The position numbers were made by a program, and so were the translations under genes. From Flavobacteriales bacterium UBA2306 (GTDB taxonomy: Bacteria > Bacteroidota > Bacteroidia > Flavobacteriales > Weeksellaceae), in contig DDVS01000005.1 in assembly GCA_002345565.1 (NCBI GenBank), forward strand, positions 178,299 to 242,298: a stretch of 64,000 nucleotides of DNA. The letters run 5' to 3'. Positions 51,500 to 59,800 of the stretch are shown here, piece after piece (the stretch's first letter is position 1; each line of letters opens with the position of its first letter). Under the pieces are notes generated by a model. That model was not told the origin of the DNA. It saw nothing but the letters and a program-made list of their open reading frames with translations, and ran no database searches.

Positions 51500-53623
51500 T
51501 CAGAAAACCATCGTCAGCTGGATTCTCTTTCGGGCTTCATCCACTTCCGTTACTTTGACTTGCACGTGTTGGTGGAGTTTTACCACCTCATTCACATCCG
51601 AGACAAAACCATCTTTCAGTTGTGAGATGTGTACCAGTCCGCTTTCTTTGATGCCTAGATCTACGAAACATCCAAAAGCCGTAATGTTATTCACAATGCC
51701 AGGAAGTATCATCCCGATTTTGACGTCTTTGATAGATTTTACATTCGGGTCAAATTCAAACACCTTGGCGGCTTTTCTTGGGTCTAGTCCTGGCTTTTCT
51801 AATTCTTTTAAAATATCCTTGATACCGAGAATTCCAATATCATTGGTGACGTATTTTTCTGGATTTACCAAAGCAATCTTTTCTTTATTGGAAATCAAAT
51901 CCTCGGTTTTCAATCCTAAATCTTTTGCCATTTTTTCTACCAGCTTATAAGCTTCCGGATGCACGGCAGAATTATCCAAAGGATTTTTAGCATTCTTGAT
52001 TCTCACAAAAGCTGCTGCTTGCTGATAAGCTTTTTCGCCCAGTCTTGGTACTTTTTTCAAATCTTTTCGTTCAGAGAAAGCGCCATTTTCTGTACGGTAA
52101 GCCACAATGTTCTCTGCCATCTTTTCTCCAATTCCGGACACATAGCTTAGGAGTGATTTACTTGCAGTATTCAGGTTGATACCTACCGAGTTTACGGAAC
52201 GGATGACGGTGTTGTCCAATTCTTCTTTCAGTTTGCTTTGATCCACATCGTGCTGGTATTGTCCTACACCAATGGATTTAGCATCTATCTTTACAAGCTC
52301 TGCCAAGGGGTCTGCTAATCGGCGTCCGATCGAGACAGCACCACGAACAGTCACGTCATAATTGGGGAACTCCTCTCTGGCAATCTTACTGGCTGAATAC
52401 ACCGAAGCACCAGCTTCTGAAACCACAAAAACCTGAATCGGTTTGTCAAAGGCGATTTTTTTGATGAAGAACTCCGTCTCTCGGCTGGCAGTTCCGTTTC
52501 CGATAGAAATGGCTTCAATATTATAAGCATTTACCATCGAGCGGATTTTCTTCATCGCCATTCCACTTTCGTTTTGCGGCGCGTGTGGGTAGATATTTTC
52601 GTTGTGCAGAAGATCACCTTTTTCGTCCAGACAAACCACTTTGCAGCCTGTTCTGTAACCTGGATCTATCGCCAGAATTCTTTTTTCTCCTAATGGCGAT
52701 GCAAGGAGCAATTGTTGCAGGTTCTCAGAGAAAACCTCAATGGCTTTCTGGTCTGCTTTTTCTTTAGCTTCCTGCAGGGCTTCATTGGAAAGCGCGGGTT
52801 CTAATAATCGTTTGTAAGAATCTGTAATGGCGAGTTCTATCTGTTTGGCAGAGGCGTTATTACTTTTGATAATGGCTTTGTCGATAAGGTCTAGTGCTTC
52901 ATCTTTATCTACATCCACAGATGCTTTTACAAAACCTTCGTTCTCTGCGCGCAGCATAGCTAATAATCGGTGGCTTGGGATTTTGTTAAGTGCTTCCTGC
53001 CATTCAAAATACTGACTGAATTTCTGAGCCGCTTCTTCATCTTTCTTAGCTTTCACCACTTTGGAAGAGATGATGGCTTTTCTTTGAAATAGTCTTCTCA
53101 GGTTTTTTCGCACATAGAGATTTTCATTCACCCATTCTGCGATGATGTCTCTTGCGCCTTGCAGTGCTTCGTCTTCATTGGTAACATGATGATTAATATA
53201 TCTGGAAGCAATAAAATCAATATCATCATTTCTCTGGCTCATGATGATTTTTGCCAGCGGCTCCAGTCCTTTTTCTCTGGCGGTGTCGGCTTTGGTTTTC
53301 TTACGTTTTTTATAAGGCAGATAGAAATCTTCTAGCTCCTGCAGGTCAAAGCTTTGTTCTATTTTTTGCTGAAGTTCTGGAGTAAGTGCATTTTGTTCCT
53401 CGATGGATTTCCGGATGCTGTCTTTCCTTTTGATGATTTCCAGAAAAAGCTTATTGAGTTTGGCAATATTCTCTATAGCCACTTCATCCAGATTGCCGGT
53501 TCTGTCTTTTCTATATCTTGCAATAAATGGAATAGTGCAGTCTTCCGAAAGAAGTTGCAGACATGCTTTTATGCTGTTCATTGGCAGGTGCAACTGCTGG
53601 CTTATGAATTCTGTAACGGTCAT
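51500..53623 (-). CDS. tex: Tex family RNA-binding transcription accessory protein
   Basis: A 707-residue protein of the typical Tex length. Domain order: N-terminal helical region with CTIPFIARYRKDRTGNLDE (Tex signature), the YqgF/RNase H-like domain (LAIDPGYRTGCKVVCLDEKG), the HhH pair (VNSVGINLNTASKSLLSYVSG and following), and the C-terminal S1 RNA-binding domain (GIVNNITAFGCFVDLGIKES then GLVHISQLKDGFV). Tex proteins bind RNA and structured nucleic acid and affect transcription; the precise role in this phylum is not known. Single gene, convergent with the AraC gene. Confidence 0.96.
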   Translation of the reverse strand: MTVTEFISQQLHLPMNSIKACLQLLSEDCTIPFIARYRKDRTGNLDEVAIENIAKLNKLFLEIIKRKDSIRKSIEEQNALTPELQQKIEQSFDLQELEDFYLPYKKRKKTKADTAREKGLEPLAKIIMSQRNDDIDFIASRYINHHVTNEDEALQGARDIIAEWVNENLYVRKNLRRLFQRKAIISSKVVKAKKDEEAAQKFSQYFEWQEALNKIPSHRLLAMLRAENEGFVKASVDVDKDEALDLIDKAIIKSNNASAKQIELAITDSYKRLLEPALSNEALQEAKEKADQKAIEVFSENLQQLLLASPLGEKRILAIDPGYRTGCKVVCLDEKGDLLHNENIYPHAPQNESGMAMKKIRSMVNAYNIEAISIGNGTASRETEFFIKKIAFDKPIQVFVVSEAGASVYSASKIAREEFPNYDVTVRGAVSIGRRLADPLAELVKIDAKSIGVGQYQHDVDQSKLKEELDNTVIRSVNSVGINLNTASKSLLSYVSGIGEKMAENIVAYRTENGAFSERKDLKKVPRLGEKAYQQAAAFVRIKNAKNPLDNSAVHPEAYKLVEKMAKDLGLKTEDLISNKEKIALVNPEKYVTNDIGILGIKDILKELEKPGLDPRKAAKVFEFDPNVKSIKDVKIGMILPGIVNNITAFGCFVDLGIKESGLVHISQLKDGFVSDVNEVVKLHQHVQVKVTEVDEARKRIQLTMVF

Positions 53624-53678
53624 ATCATTTTTAAAAACCGCTAAAATAATCCTTTTATAGCTAAAGTCCGTGGATATG

Positions 53679-53798
53679 CTATTTGTGTTTTGTTCTTTTT
53701 TCTTTCAGGAGACCTATCATTAGTCCCGAAATTAAAACCAAAGGTCCCAGGAGCTCTAGCCCGAAGGAGCCAAAAATGATTAATGGTAACATAGGCAT
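53679..53798 (-). CDS. Small single-pass membrane protein (39 residues)
   Basis: ATG at 53798 to TAG at 53679. The sequence is one long hydrophobic helix (MLPLIIFGSFGLELLGPLVL and ISGLMIGLL) with a basic tail KEKRTKHK, so a one- or two-pass inner-membrane peptide with the tail in the cytoplasm. An exact -7 box (TAACTTTG, minus strand 53818-53811) sits 12 nt before the ATG, which is the main support for a real gene besides the composition. No family is recognised. It lies between tex and another small membrane protein gene on the other strand. Confidence 0.6.
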   Translation of the reverse strand: MPMLPLIIFGSFGLELLGPLVLISGLMIGLLKEKRTKHK

Positions 53799-53810
53799 AA
53801 TTATAAAAAC

Positions 53811-53818
53811 CAAAGTTA
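53811..53818 (-). promoter_or_regulatory. Bacteroidota -7 box (TAACTTTG) of the 39-residue membrane protein gene
   Basis: Exact TAnnTTTG on the minus strand, 12 nt before the ATG at 53798. Confidence 0.5.
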
Positions 53819-53847
53819 TATCAATGTTAAACTTGGTTATACCGTAG

Positions 53848-53880
53848 AAATACGGATTTTATGTGTTCCGTATTTTTTAC
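53848..53880 (+). other. Hairpin with T-run, not behind any seen gene
   Basis: AAATACGGA (53848-53856) with TCCGTATTT (53867-53875), followed by TTT. It has terminator form but no plus-strand gene precedes it. TACGGA-type half-repeats also recur at 55406-55418 and 56829-56844. Confidence 0.4.
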
Positions 53881-53989
53881 ATAGATGCTATGCATTATTC
53901 TCTTGGTTGCCGCGAAAGTTGCCTGTAGACTAGCCATCTATGTATCTGGCTTTGGCAAGCAATTTGTCTTGAATACAAAAAATAGAATT

Positions 53990-54319
53990 ATGAACACAAC
54001 TATCAGAATAGCCTTGGGCGCAGCTTCTGCGGCAACGGCTGCAGCCCTGGCTTTTGTATTATACAAAAAAAGAAAATCAAACCCTTCTTTGCATTTTATG
54101 GCGCCAGATGGGAATACCTATAAAGAAGGGCAGATCTATAAAACCATAGACAACCAGTATTACAAAAATGGCAAACCGCTTAAGATGAACGTGCCTCCTC
54201 AATCAGAAGCTGGCAATGTTTCTCAGAAAACTTTTGGTCACGATGCAGAAGCTCATACCTACGCTTCGCAGCCTATACAGAATGTCAATTATCACCACAG
54301 AGGCCAGAGACATCATTAA
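53990..54319 (+). CDS. Small membrane-anchored protein with histidine-rich tail
   Basis: A 109-residue protein when started at the ATG at 53990 (MNTTIRIALGAASAATAAAL); the open frame reaches further up but without a better start. It has one Ala-rich transmembrane helix (residues 5-23) followed by KKRK, so N-out/C-in is likely. The rest is polar, with FMAPDGNTYKEGQIYKTIDN, a sequence that looks like a small beta domain, and a C-terminal tail rich in His, Gln and Arg (NVNYHHRGQRHH). No family is recognised. The protein could bind metal through the tail, but this is only a guess from composition. Confidence 0.55.
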   Translation: MNTTIRIALGAASAATAAALAFVLYKKRKSNPSLHFMAPDGNTYKEGQIYKTIDNQYYKNGKPLKMNVPPQSEAGNVSQKTFGHDAEAHTYASQPIQNVNYHHRGQRHH

Positions 54320-54347
54320 TGATGAATGAATGTTTAGAAACTTTTCA

Positions 54348-55177
54348 CTAGGGTATTGTCACTTCTTGATAGATAGGGCTGGGATTATCAGGAGCTAATC
54401 CGTAAATTACCAAACGGAATTGTTTGGCAACAGCGTTATTATAAAATATAATCGAGGTAGCAAAGCTAGTCTCTACGCTGGGATTCCAGTACAGCAGACT
54501 TCTTAAATCCCTTTTATCCAACATGTCTGCCTGGGATTGATTGAGGATATTAAAAGATGTTGTCTGGTCATAGCCTTGCAGAGAAAACGATTGAAGACCC
54601 GTCATAGACTGTGCCACATCGCCCGATGTGGCATTGCCATTTTTAGTGTAGAGCAAAATAGCACCATTGCTGTTACCAAATCCACCTAAAAAATCATCCT
54701 TCACTACTTTAATCATTGCGATATTAGAGATGTTAAAAACCCTCACAATCTCCAGATCTGTTTTTACCTAATCCAGATAGATTTCTACTGGTTTGTTACG
54801 TATAATGGCTTCCAGATTGCCGTTCTCTTTGGATTTGCAAGCCTGCAACACGGCCTTCCAGCCATATTGTAGAGGGGGAGCATCAGCTTTCCGATGGTTT
54901 TTTTATCTTGGTTATAAAGCTCTACAAACAGACTGGTAGATTTTGTAGAAAGATTGTAGCCATCTACCACAAAAGCTTTGAAACCCAGCCGGTCGCCCGC
55001 AGCATAACTGCTCTTGTCCAGCAGTAAAATTACTTTTTCCTGAGGGTAATCGGCGTCCAGCTGGCTGAGAGTGGCTTCTGCTTTGTTTTGTGAATGTGCA
55101 AGAGGAATTATAAAAAGGAACATCATCATTACGGCAATGCGCTTTAAAAATAATGTTTTGGAGCTTTTAGCTATCAT
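54348..55177 (-). pseudogene. Broken MG2 / TonB-plug-type surface protein gene
   Basis: The N-terminal part (55177 down to about 54880) has a signal peptide (MMMFLFIIPLAHSQ) and an MG2-like beta domain, YPQEKVILLLDKSSYAAGDR and TSLFVELYNQDKKTIGKLML, typical of large Bacteroidota proteins of about 800 residues. The C-terminal part, in another frame, has IRNKPVEIYLD and then IAMIKVVKDDFLGGFGNSNG with AILLYTK, the end of a TonB-plug-like domain. Between them several hundred codons are missing; the frame shifts near 54850-54880, and an in-frame TAG stands at 54770-54768. So an internal deletion plus a frameshift and a stop have destroyed the gene. Confidence 0.75.
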
Positions 55178-55515
55178 CGGGAGAATATATCAATTCAAAA
55201 AATTAAAATTACAATTCTAAATCCTTGAAAATGCCCGAACTTATCACTTTAACTCAAATTTATAACAGCTTAATTTAAACTTAATTTTAATCTACATATA
55301 TAAAAACCTGCTATGCCCTGGTTTTATCAAACCCTCTGTAAAGGAATAATCTTTATGGTGGCTTACTTTAATTTTCAATAATAAAAACAATTTTTTTAAT
55401 GCAAATACGGAAATTCGTAATGTATTGTATATTAGATTATTTAACTTTATACAAAATGATGACAAACATCCCATTCATCTATTGAAATAATTGCGAAACC
55501 CAAAAAAACAACGCC
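55178..55515. other. Intergenic region holding the tracrRNA-like relic
   Basis: AT-rich space between the broken surface protein gene and the small HTH gene. Its centre (55338-55420) is the tracrRNA-like sequence listed separately; AAAACC (55303-55308) and GGTTTT (55320-55325) to its left form a hairpin that would act as its terminator on the minus strand. No protein gene is recognised; a 60-codon minus-strand frame across it is AT-driven and ignored. Confidence 0.5.
55303..55420 (-). ncRNA. Degenerate tracrRNA-like sequence (possible relic or regulatory RNA)
   Basis: Plus-strand bases 55338-55420 align without gaps to 56762-56844, the tracrRNA and cas9 upstream region, at about 65 of 83 positions counted by hand. 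Shared parts include GGAATAATC-TTAT (nexus region), the anti-repeat region (TTTTCA core), the long T-run and ACGGAAA-CGTAA. In this copy the anti-repeat differs from the repeat at about six positions, the nexus GGA-TCC stem is changed (AAGATTATTCC), and the -7 box TATCTTTG has become TATTATTG. A weak hairpin with T-run (55303-55325) follows in place of the terminator. It may be dead, or a Cas9-bound RNA with another role. Confidence 0.55.
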
Positions 55516-55791
55516 ATGAAAAATCAATCCAAACCTACTATTCTAGAGCTATTGATAAACATTTACACTATTCTATGCGCTTTTTATGAATTGCTCTACA
55601 ATCATCAGAACTCATCACCCCTTCAAGAAGAACAGTATCTGGACAGCGCAGATGTCAAGATGCAGTTCAACATCAGTGAGCGCACCCTCTACAGAATGCG
55701 CAAAGAAGGCAAAATTCCGTATGTTTACTTTGGTCGTAAGATTTTTTATCCCAAAAGTGAGATATACAAAATGCTGAAACAGATCAAGTAG
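55516..55791 (+). CDS. Small helix-turn-helix (excisionase-type) DNA-binding protein
   Basis: A 91-residue protein. The N-terminal 40 residues form a hydrophobic helix (TILELLINIYTILCAFYELL), and the C-terminal half is a MerR/excisionase-type winged HTH: YLDSADVKMQFNISERTLYR then MRKEGKIPYVYFGRKIFYPK and SEIYKMLKQI. Such small proteins act as excisionases of mobile elements or as simple regulators. Its upstream DNA is the tracrRNA-like sequence, which would be transcribed away from it. Neither an integrase nor attachment sites are seen, so excisionase function is not supported by the context. Confidence 0.75.
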   Translation: MKNQSKPTILELLINIYTILCAFYELLYNHQNSSPLQEEQYLDSADVKMQFNISERTLYRMRKEGKIPYVYFGRKIFYPKSEIYKMLKQIK

Positions 55792-55838
55792 TTTTTGTTC
55801 TTTTCTTCGGGTCTTCTTCGAGTGTTCTCCCACAGTTC

Positions 55839-55864
55839 TTCGGAAAATGGATGTTTTTTCCGAA
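55839..55864. repeat. Inverted repeat after the small HTH gene
   Basis: TTCGGAAAA (55839-55847) with TTTTCCGAA (55856-55864). It stands in a stretch with repeated TTCTTCGGG/TTCTTCGAG words (55804-55843). It may end the HTH transcript, though no clean T-run follows. Confidence 0.4.
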
Positions 55865-55913
55865 CAAGTCCCGAACAAAACCCACTTTATACCCGAAGAA
55901 ACGACGTCTTATC

Positions 55914-55959
55914 TTGCCAAAACCAGCCAATTAACGCCATAAGCTGCCAAAACGAGCCA
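55914..55959. repeat. Two 16-bp direct repeats, 30 bp apart
   Basis: TTGCCAAAACCAGCCA (55914-55929) and CTGCCAAAACGAGCCA (55944-55959), 14 of 16 identical, shortly before the DUF6266-type gene. Possible binding sites or a small tandem duplication. Confidence 0.5.
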
Positions 55960-56023
55960 CCCTCTTTTTTTCTAGTAAATCCCGCTCTATCTTCGCCATA
56001 CCAAACCATAAAATATAATAGAT

Positions 56024-56665
56024 ATGGGAAAATTTGAAAAAGGAATCCTCGGTGGATTCTCCGGGATTGTAGGTCCGGTAGTAGGGGCAACTTGGCGCGG
56101 GGTAGATATTCTCCGCAGCCGCCCAAAACGTACACAGCGTGTACCAACTGCTGATCAACTGTTGCAACAGCAGAAGTTTAAATTGGCAGTACAGTTTTTG
56201 CAGCCTTTGAAGTCTGTGCAGAAGCTCTACTTCGGGGCAGATAGTGGGCTGAGGTCTCGGGTGAATATGGCGGTGAGCTATACCATGATTGAGGCGATGA
56301 AGGTGTTGTTGGATGTGCCGCAGCTGGTGTACAGCAAGGTGCTGATTACTAAAGGCGAGCTCACGGGTTTTAGAAATCTTGGCGTAGCGGACGGCGGGCG
56401 CCATACCTTGGATCTGACTTGGGACGACAACTCTGTGGAGGGCAACGCCTCGCCTACCGATGAGGTAGGGATGGTGGTTTACAGCGAGGAGCAAGGCAAC
56501 TGGCAGATTTTTGAAAATCTGGCGCAGCGCAGCGCCGGAATGGCCTCGGCACAGTTGGAGAGTTACTACAGCGGGCAGACGGTAGAAGTCTGGGTGTTTG
56601 TAGTGAATGCTAAAAAGAAGACGGCCTGCAACAGCCCCTACCAGGGGAGCATTGTCATCTCTTAA
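56024..56665 (+). CDS. DUF6266-type protein, GC-rich
   Basis: A 213-residue protein. The opening MGKFEKGILGGFSGIVGPVV followed by GATWRGVDILRSRPK is the mark of the DUF6266 family, found in Bacteroidota, often in several copies, without known function. The middle is helical (LQPLKSVQKLYFGADSGLRS), the second half beta-rich with TLDLTWDDNSVEG and VEVWVFVVNAKKK. No signal peptide. The gene is clearly richer in G and C than its AT-rich neighbours (for example 56230-56640), which suggests recent arrival by transfer. It ends at a clear terminator 14 nt after the stop. The family name is from memory of its N-terminal pattern. Confidence 0.7.
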   Translation: MGKFEKGILGGFSGIVGPVVGATWRGVDILRSRPKRTQRVPTADQLLQQQKFKLAVQFLQPLKSVQKLYFGADSGLRSRVNMAVSYTMIEAMKVLLDVPQLVYSKVLITKGELTGFRNLGVADGGRHTLDLTWDDNSVEGNASPTDEVGMVVYSEEQGNWQIFENLAQRSAGMASAQLESYYSGQTVEVWVFVVNAKKKTACNSPYQGSIVIS

Positions 56666-56678
56666 GATGAAATTGAGA

Positions 56679-56703
56679 AGCCACCCGCGAGGGTGGTTTT
56701 TTT
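56679..56703 (+). terminator. Rho-independent terminator after the DUF6266-type gene
   Basis: CCACCC (56681-56686) with GGGTGG (56691-56696), loop GCGA, then seven T. Confidence 0.85.
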
Positions 56704-56720
56704 GTGGGGAAATTTGAACA

Positions 56721-56807
56721 TAAAAAAAGCCCCACAGGTAGGCGAGGCGCTAAATGTTTTCACAACGGAATAATCCTTATTGTGAATTGCTTTCATTTTC
56801 AAAGATA
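56721..56807 (-). ncRNA. tracrRNA of the type II-C CRISPR-Cas system
   Basis: On the minus strand: TATCTTTGAAAATGAAAGCA then ATTCACAATAAGG. The anti-repeat (about 56780-56803) is complementary to the first 24 or so nt of the CRISPR repeat in crRNA sense, with one base fewer in the T-run. Next is a nexus-like hairpin CAA-TAA-GGA-TTAT-TCC-G-TTG, then a linker and a terminator hairpin, GCCTCG...TGGGGC (56731-56748), ending in seven T (56722-56728). It pairs with crRNA and holds it in Cas9; RNase III cuts the duplex. The length, order of parts and place upstream of cas9 are as in other Bacteroidota type II-C loci. No transcript data are available to confirm its 5' end. Confidence 0.85.
56800..56807 (-). 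promoter_or_regulatory. Bacteroidota -7 box (TATCTTTG) at the 5' end of the tracrRNA
   Basis: Exact TAnnTTTG on the minus strand at the 5' edge of the anti-repeat, so the tracrRNA would begin about 5 nt further in, at GAAAGCAATTCACAAT or close to it. The same box occurs in every CRISPR repeat. Confidence 0.5.
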
Positions 56808-56898
56808 AAAATATTTTTTTTAATAGAATTACGGAAAACCGTAAAATGGAAAAGAAATTTCTTATTATTTTTAGAGAATCATTAAAAACTAAATAGTT

Positions 56899-59800
56899 AT
56901 GAGTAAAAAAATACTTGGATTAGACTTGGGGGTGTCATCTATTGGATGGGCTTTAATAGAAGTTGAGGAACATACATATAAACCTATTCGGATAATCGGA
57001 ATGGGGTCTCGTATCATTTCACTTTCTACTGAAGATCGAACTCAATTTGAAAAAGGACAATCAATTACCAAAAATCAGGATAGAACAAAATCTAGGACTC
57101 AAAGAAAAGGATATGACAGAAAGCAGCTTAAGAAAAGTGATGATTTTAAATATAGCCTAAAAAAAGAATTAGAAAAATTAAATATATATCCTGATAAAGA
57201 ATTATTTAATCTTCCAATGTTAGATTTATGGAAATTGCGTAGCGATGCAACTTCTGAACCTATCGATGCTAAACAATTGGGAAGAATTTTATATATGCTT
57301 AATCAAAAAAGAGGATATAAATCTGCGAGGAGCGAAGCTAATGCTGATAAAAAAGATACAGATTATGTAGCAGAAGTTAAGGGTAGATATGCACAGCTTA
57401 AAGATGCTAATCAAACTATTGGACAACATTTTTATAAAGAACTTTCTACTGCATTTTCAAATAATTCTTATTACAGAGTTAAGGAACAAGTTTATCCTAG
57501 AGAAGCTTACATTGAAGAATTTGAAACAATTATTAATACTCAAAAAGAACATCATTCATTTTTGACAGATGAAGTAATTGATAGATTAAAAAATGAAATT
57601 ATCTACTATCAAAGAAAATTAAAATCTCAGAAAGGACTTGTAAGTGTATGTGAATTTGAAGGTTTTGATAAAGTAATAAAAAATAAAACTACTGATAAGG
57701 ATAAAATAGTTTTTGTAGGTCCAAAAGTAGCTCCGAAAACTTCTCCGATTTTTCAATTATGTAAAATTTGGGAAACGGTAAACAATATATCACTAAAAGT
57801 TAAAAATCCTGAAGGAAGTAAATATAAGTGGGGAGACAAATTCCCAACAATAGAAGAAAAAAAACAGATTTCAGACTATCTTTCAGTTAATGCTCAACTT
57901 TCTTTTGCCGAGTTAATCAAAATTCTAAACCTTAAAAAAGACGATGTTTATGCTAATAAACAAATTTTAAAAGGATTACAGGGAAATATTACTTATCAAG
58001 AGATTCACAAAATAATAGGAGAAAGCGAGTTGTTAAGGTTTGATACTTCAGTCATTGAATCTAATGAACAAGCTCTCTTGGTAGATAAAAAAACCGGAGA
58101 AATTCTGGAAGAGAGGCAGAGGTTAATTATTGCTCCTTCTTTTGAAAGTGAACCTTTATATCAATTATGGCATACTATATATTCCATTAAGGATTTGGAT
58201 GAATGTAGGAATGCATTGATGAAACGATTTTCATTTAATGAAGTAATTGCGGATAAGCTATCTAGAATTGATTTTAATAAACAAGCCTTTGGAAATAAAT
58301 CAACCAAAGCAATTCGCAAAATACTTCCTTACTTAATGGATGGATTTGATTATTCACAATCTTGTAGCTTGGCTGGTTATAATCATTCTAATAGTTTGAC
58401 AAAACAAGAGAACTTGGAAAGAGAGGTTAAACCTAAGTTAGAGTTACTTCCTAAAAATAGTCTTCGCCAACCAATCGTTGAGAAAATCATCAATCAAATG
58501 ATAAATGTTGTTAATGCGATTATTGATGCTCACGGAAAACCTTATGAAATACGATTAGAACTTGCCAGAGAATTAAAGCAAAGCAAAGATGAGCGTGATG
58601 CTGCCGATAAATCAAATATCAATAATAAAAAGCAAAATGATTTAATAGCAGTCAGATTGGAAGCTATGGGTTTACCTGCAACAAAAAAGTATATTCAAAA
58701 ATATAAATTTATATTCCCTACAAAAGATAAAAAGTGGAAAGAAGCAGATGTAGTAAATCAATGTATTTATTGTGGAGAAACTTTCAATTTAACTGAAGCT
58801 TTAAGGGGAGATAATTTTGATATCGATCATATTGTACCAAAAGCGTTGTTGTTCGATGATTCTCAAACCAATAAAGTATTGGTTCATCGTCATTGTAACT
58901 CTAATAAATTATATAAAACTGCTTATGATTATATTGCTCAAAAAGGAGAGCTAAAATTAAATGAATACCTTCAAAGAGTAGATGATTGGTTTGCAAGGGG
59001 AGTATTGTCTTATGGAAAAATGCAACGACTGAAAGTTTCTTTTATTGAATATCAAGAGCGTAAAAAACTGAAAAAGGAAACAGAAGCAGATAAAAAGCTT
59101 TGGGAAAGCTTTATCGATAGACAATTAAGAGAATCTCAATATATCGCTAGAAAATCAAAACAAATTCTAGAAGGGATTTGTCACAAAGTGACTGTCACAG
59201 AAGGTACGGTAACCGCTAGATTAAGAAAGATTTGGGGTTGGGATGATGTTTTGATGAATCTTCAAATGCCTAAATATCGAGAGCTCGGACAAACTGAAAT
59301 GAAAGAGTGGACTAGCGAACATGGAAAAAGAAAGCATAAAAAAGAAGAAATCACCAATTGGACTAAACGAGATGATCATAGACATCATGCTGTAGATGCA
59401 TTGGTAATTGCTTGTACTCAGCAAGGATATATTCAAAGAATTAACACATTGAATGCAAGTGATGTTAGAAATGAAATGCTGAAAGAAGTTGAAGATGCAA
59501 AAACTCAATATAGCGAAAAGCTAACACTTCTTGATAAATATCTTATCACTCAAAAACCTTTCACAACTTCTGAAGTTGAAAAAGAGGCAGATAAAATTTT
59601 GATATCATTTAAAGCAGGAAAGAAAGTTGCAACCACGTCAAAGTTTAAGGCGAAAGGAATTAATAAAGATAAAGGTGTGATTGTACCAAGAGGAGCTTTA
59701 CATGAAGATTCTGTTTATGGTAAAATTAAAATTGAGGATTTTGATAAGCCTATTAAATATTTGTTCGAAAACCCTGAGAAAATTGTTCATCAAAAGATAA

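Noticed and set aside
55292..55474. A 60-codon minus-strand ORF across the tracrRNA-like region
   Set aside because: AT-rich frame without promoter or family likeness; the homology to the tracrRNA region explains the sequence better.
55931..56494. A 187-codon minus-strand ORF opposite the DUF6266-type gene
   Set aside because: It is the antisense shadow of a GC-rich gene; the plus-strand protein has a recognisable family pattern and terminator.
55516..56710. An insertion sequence or integrative element around the HTH and DUF6266-type genes
   Set aside because: No transposase, integrase, terminal inverted repeats or target duplications were seen; only composition and a small HTH gene hint at mobility.
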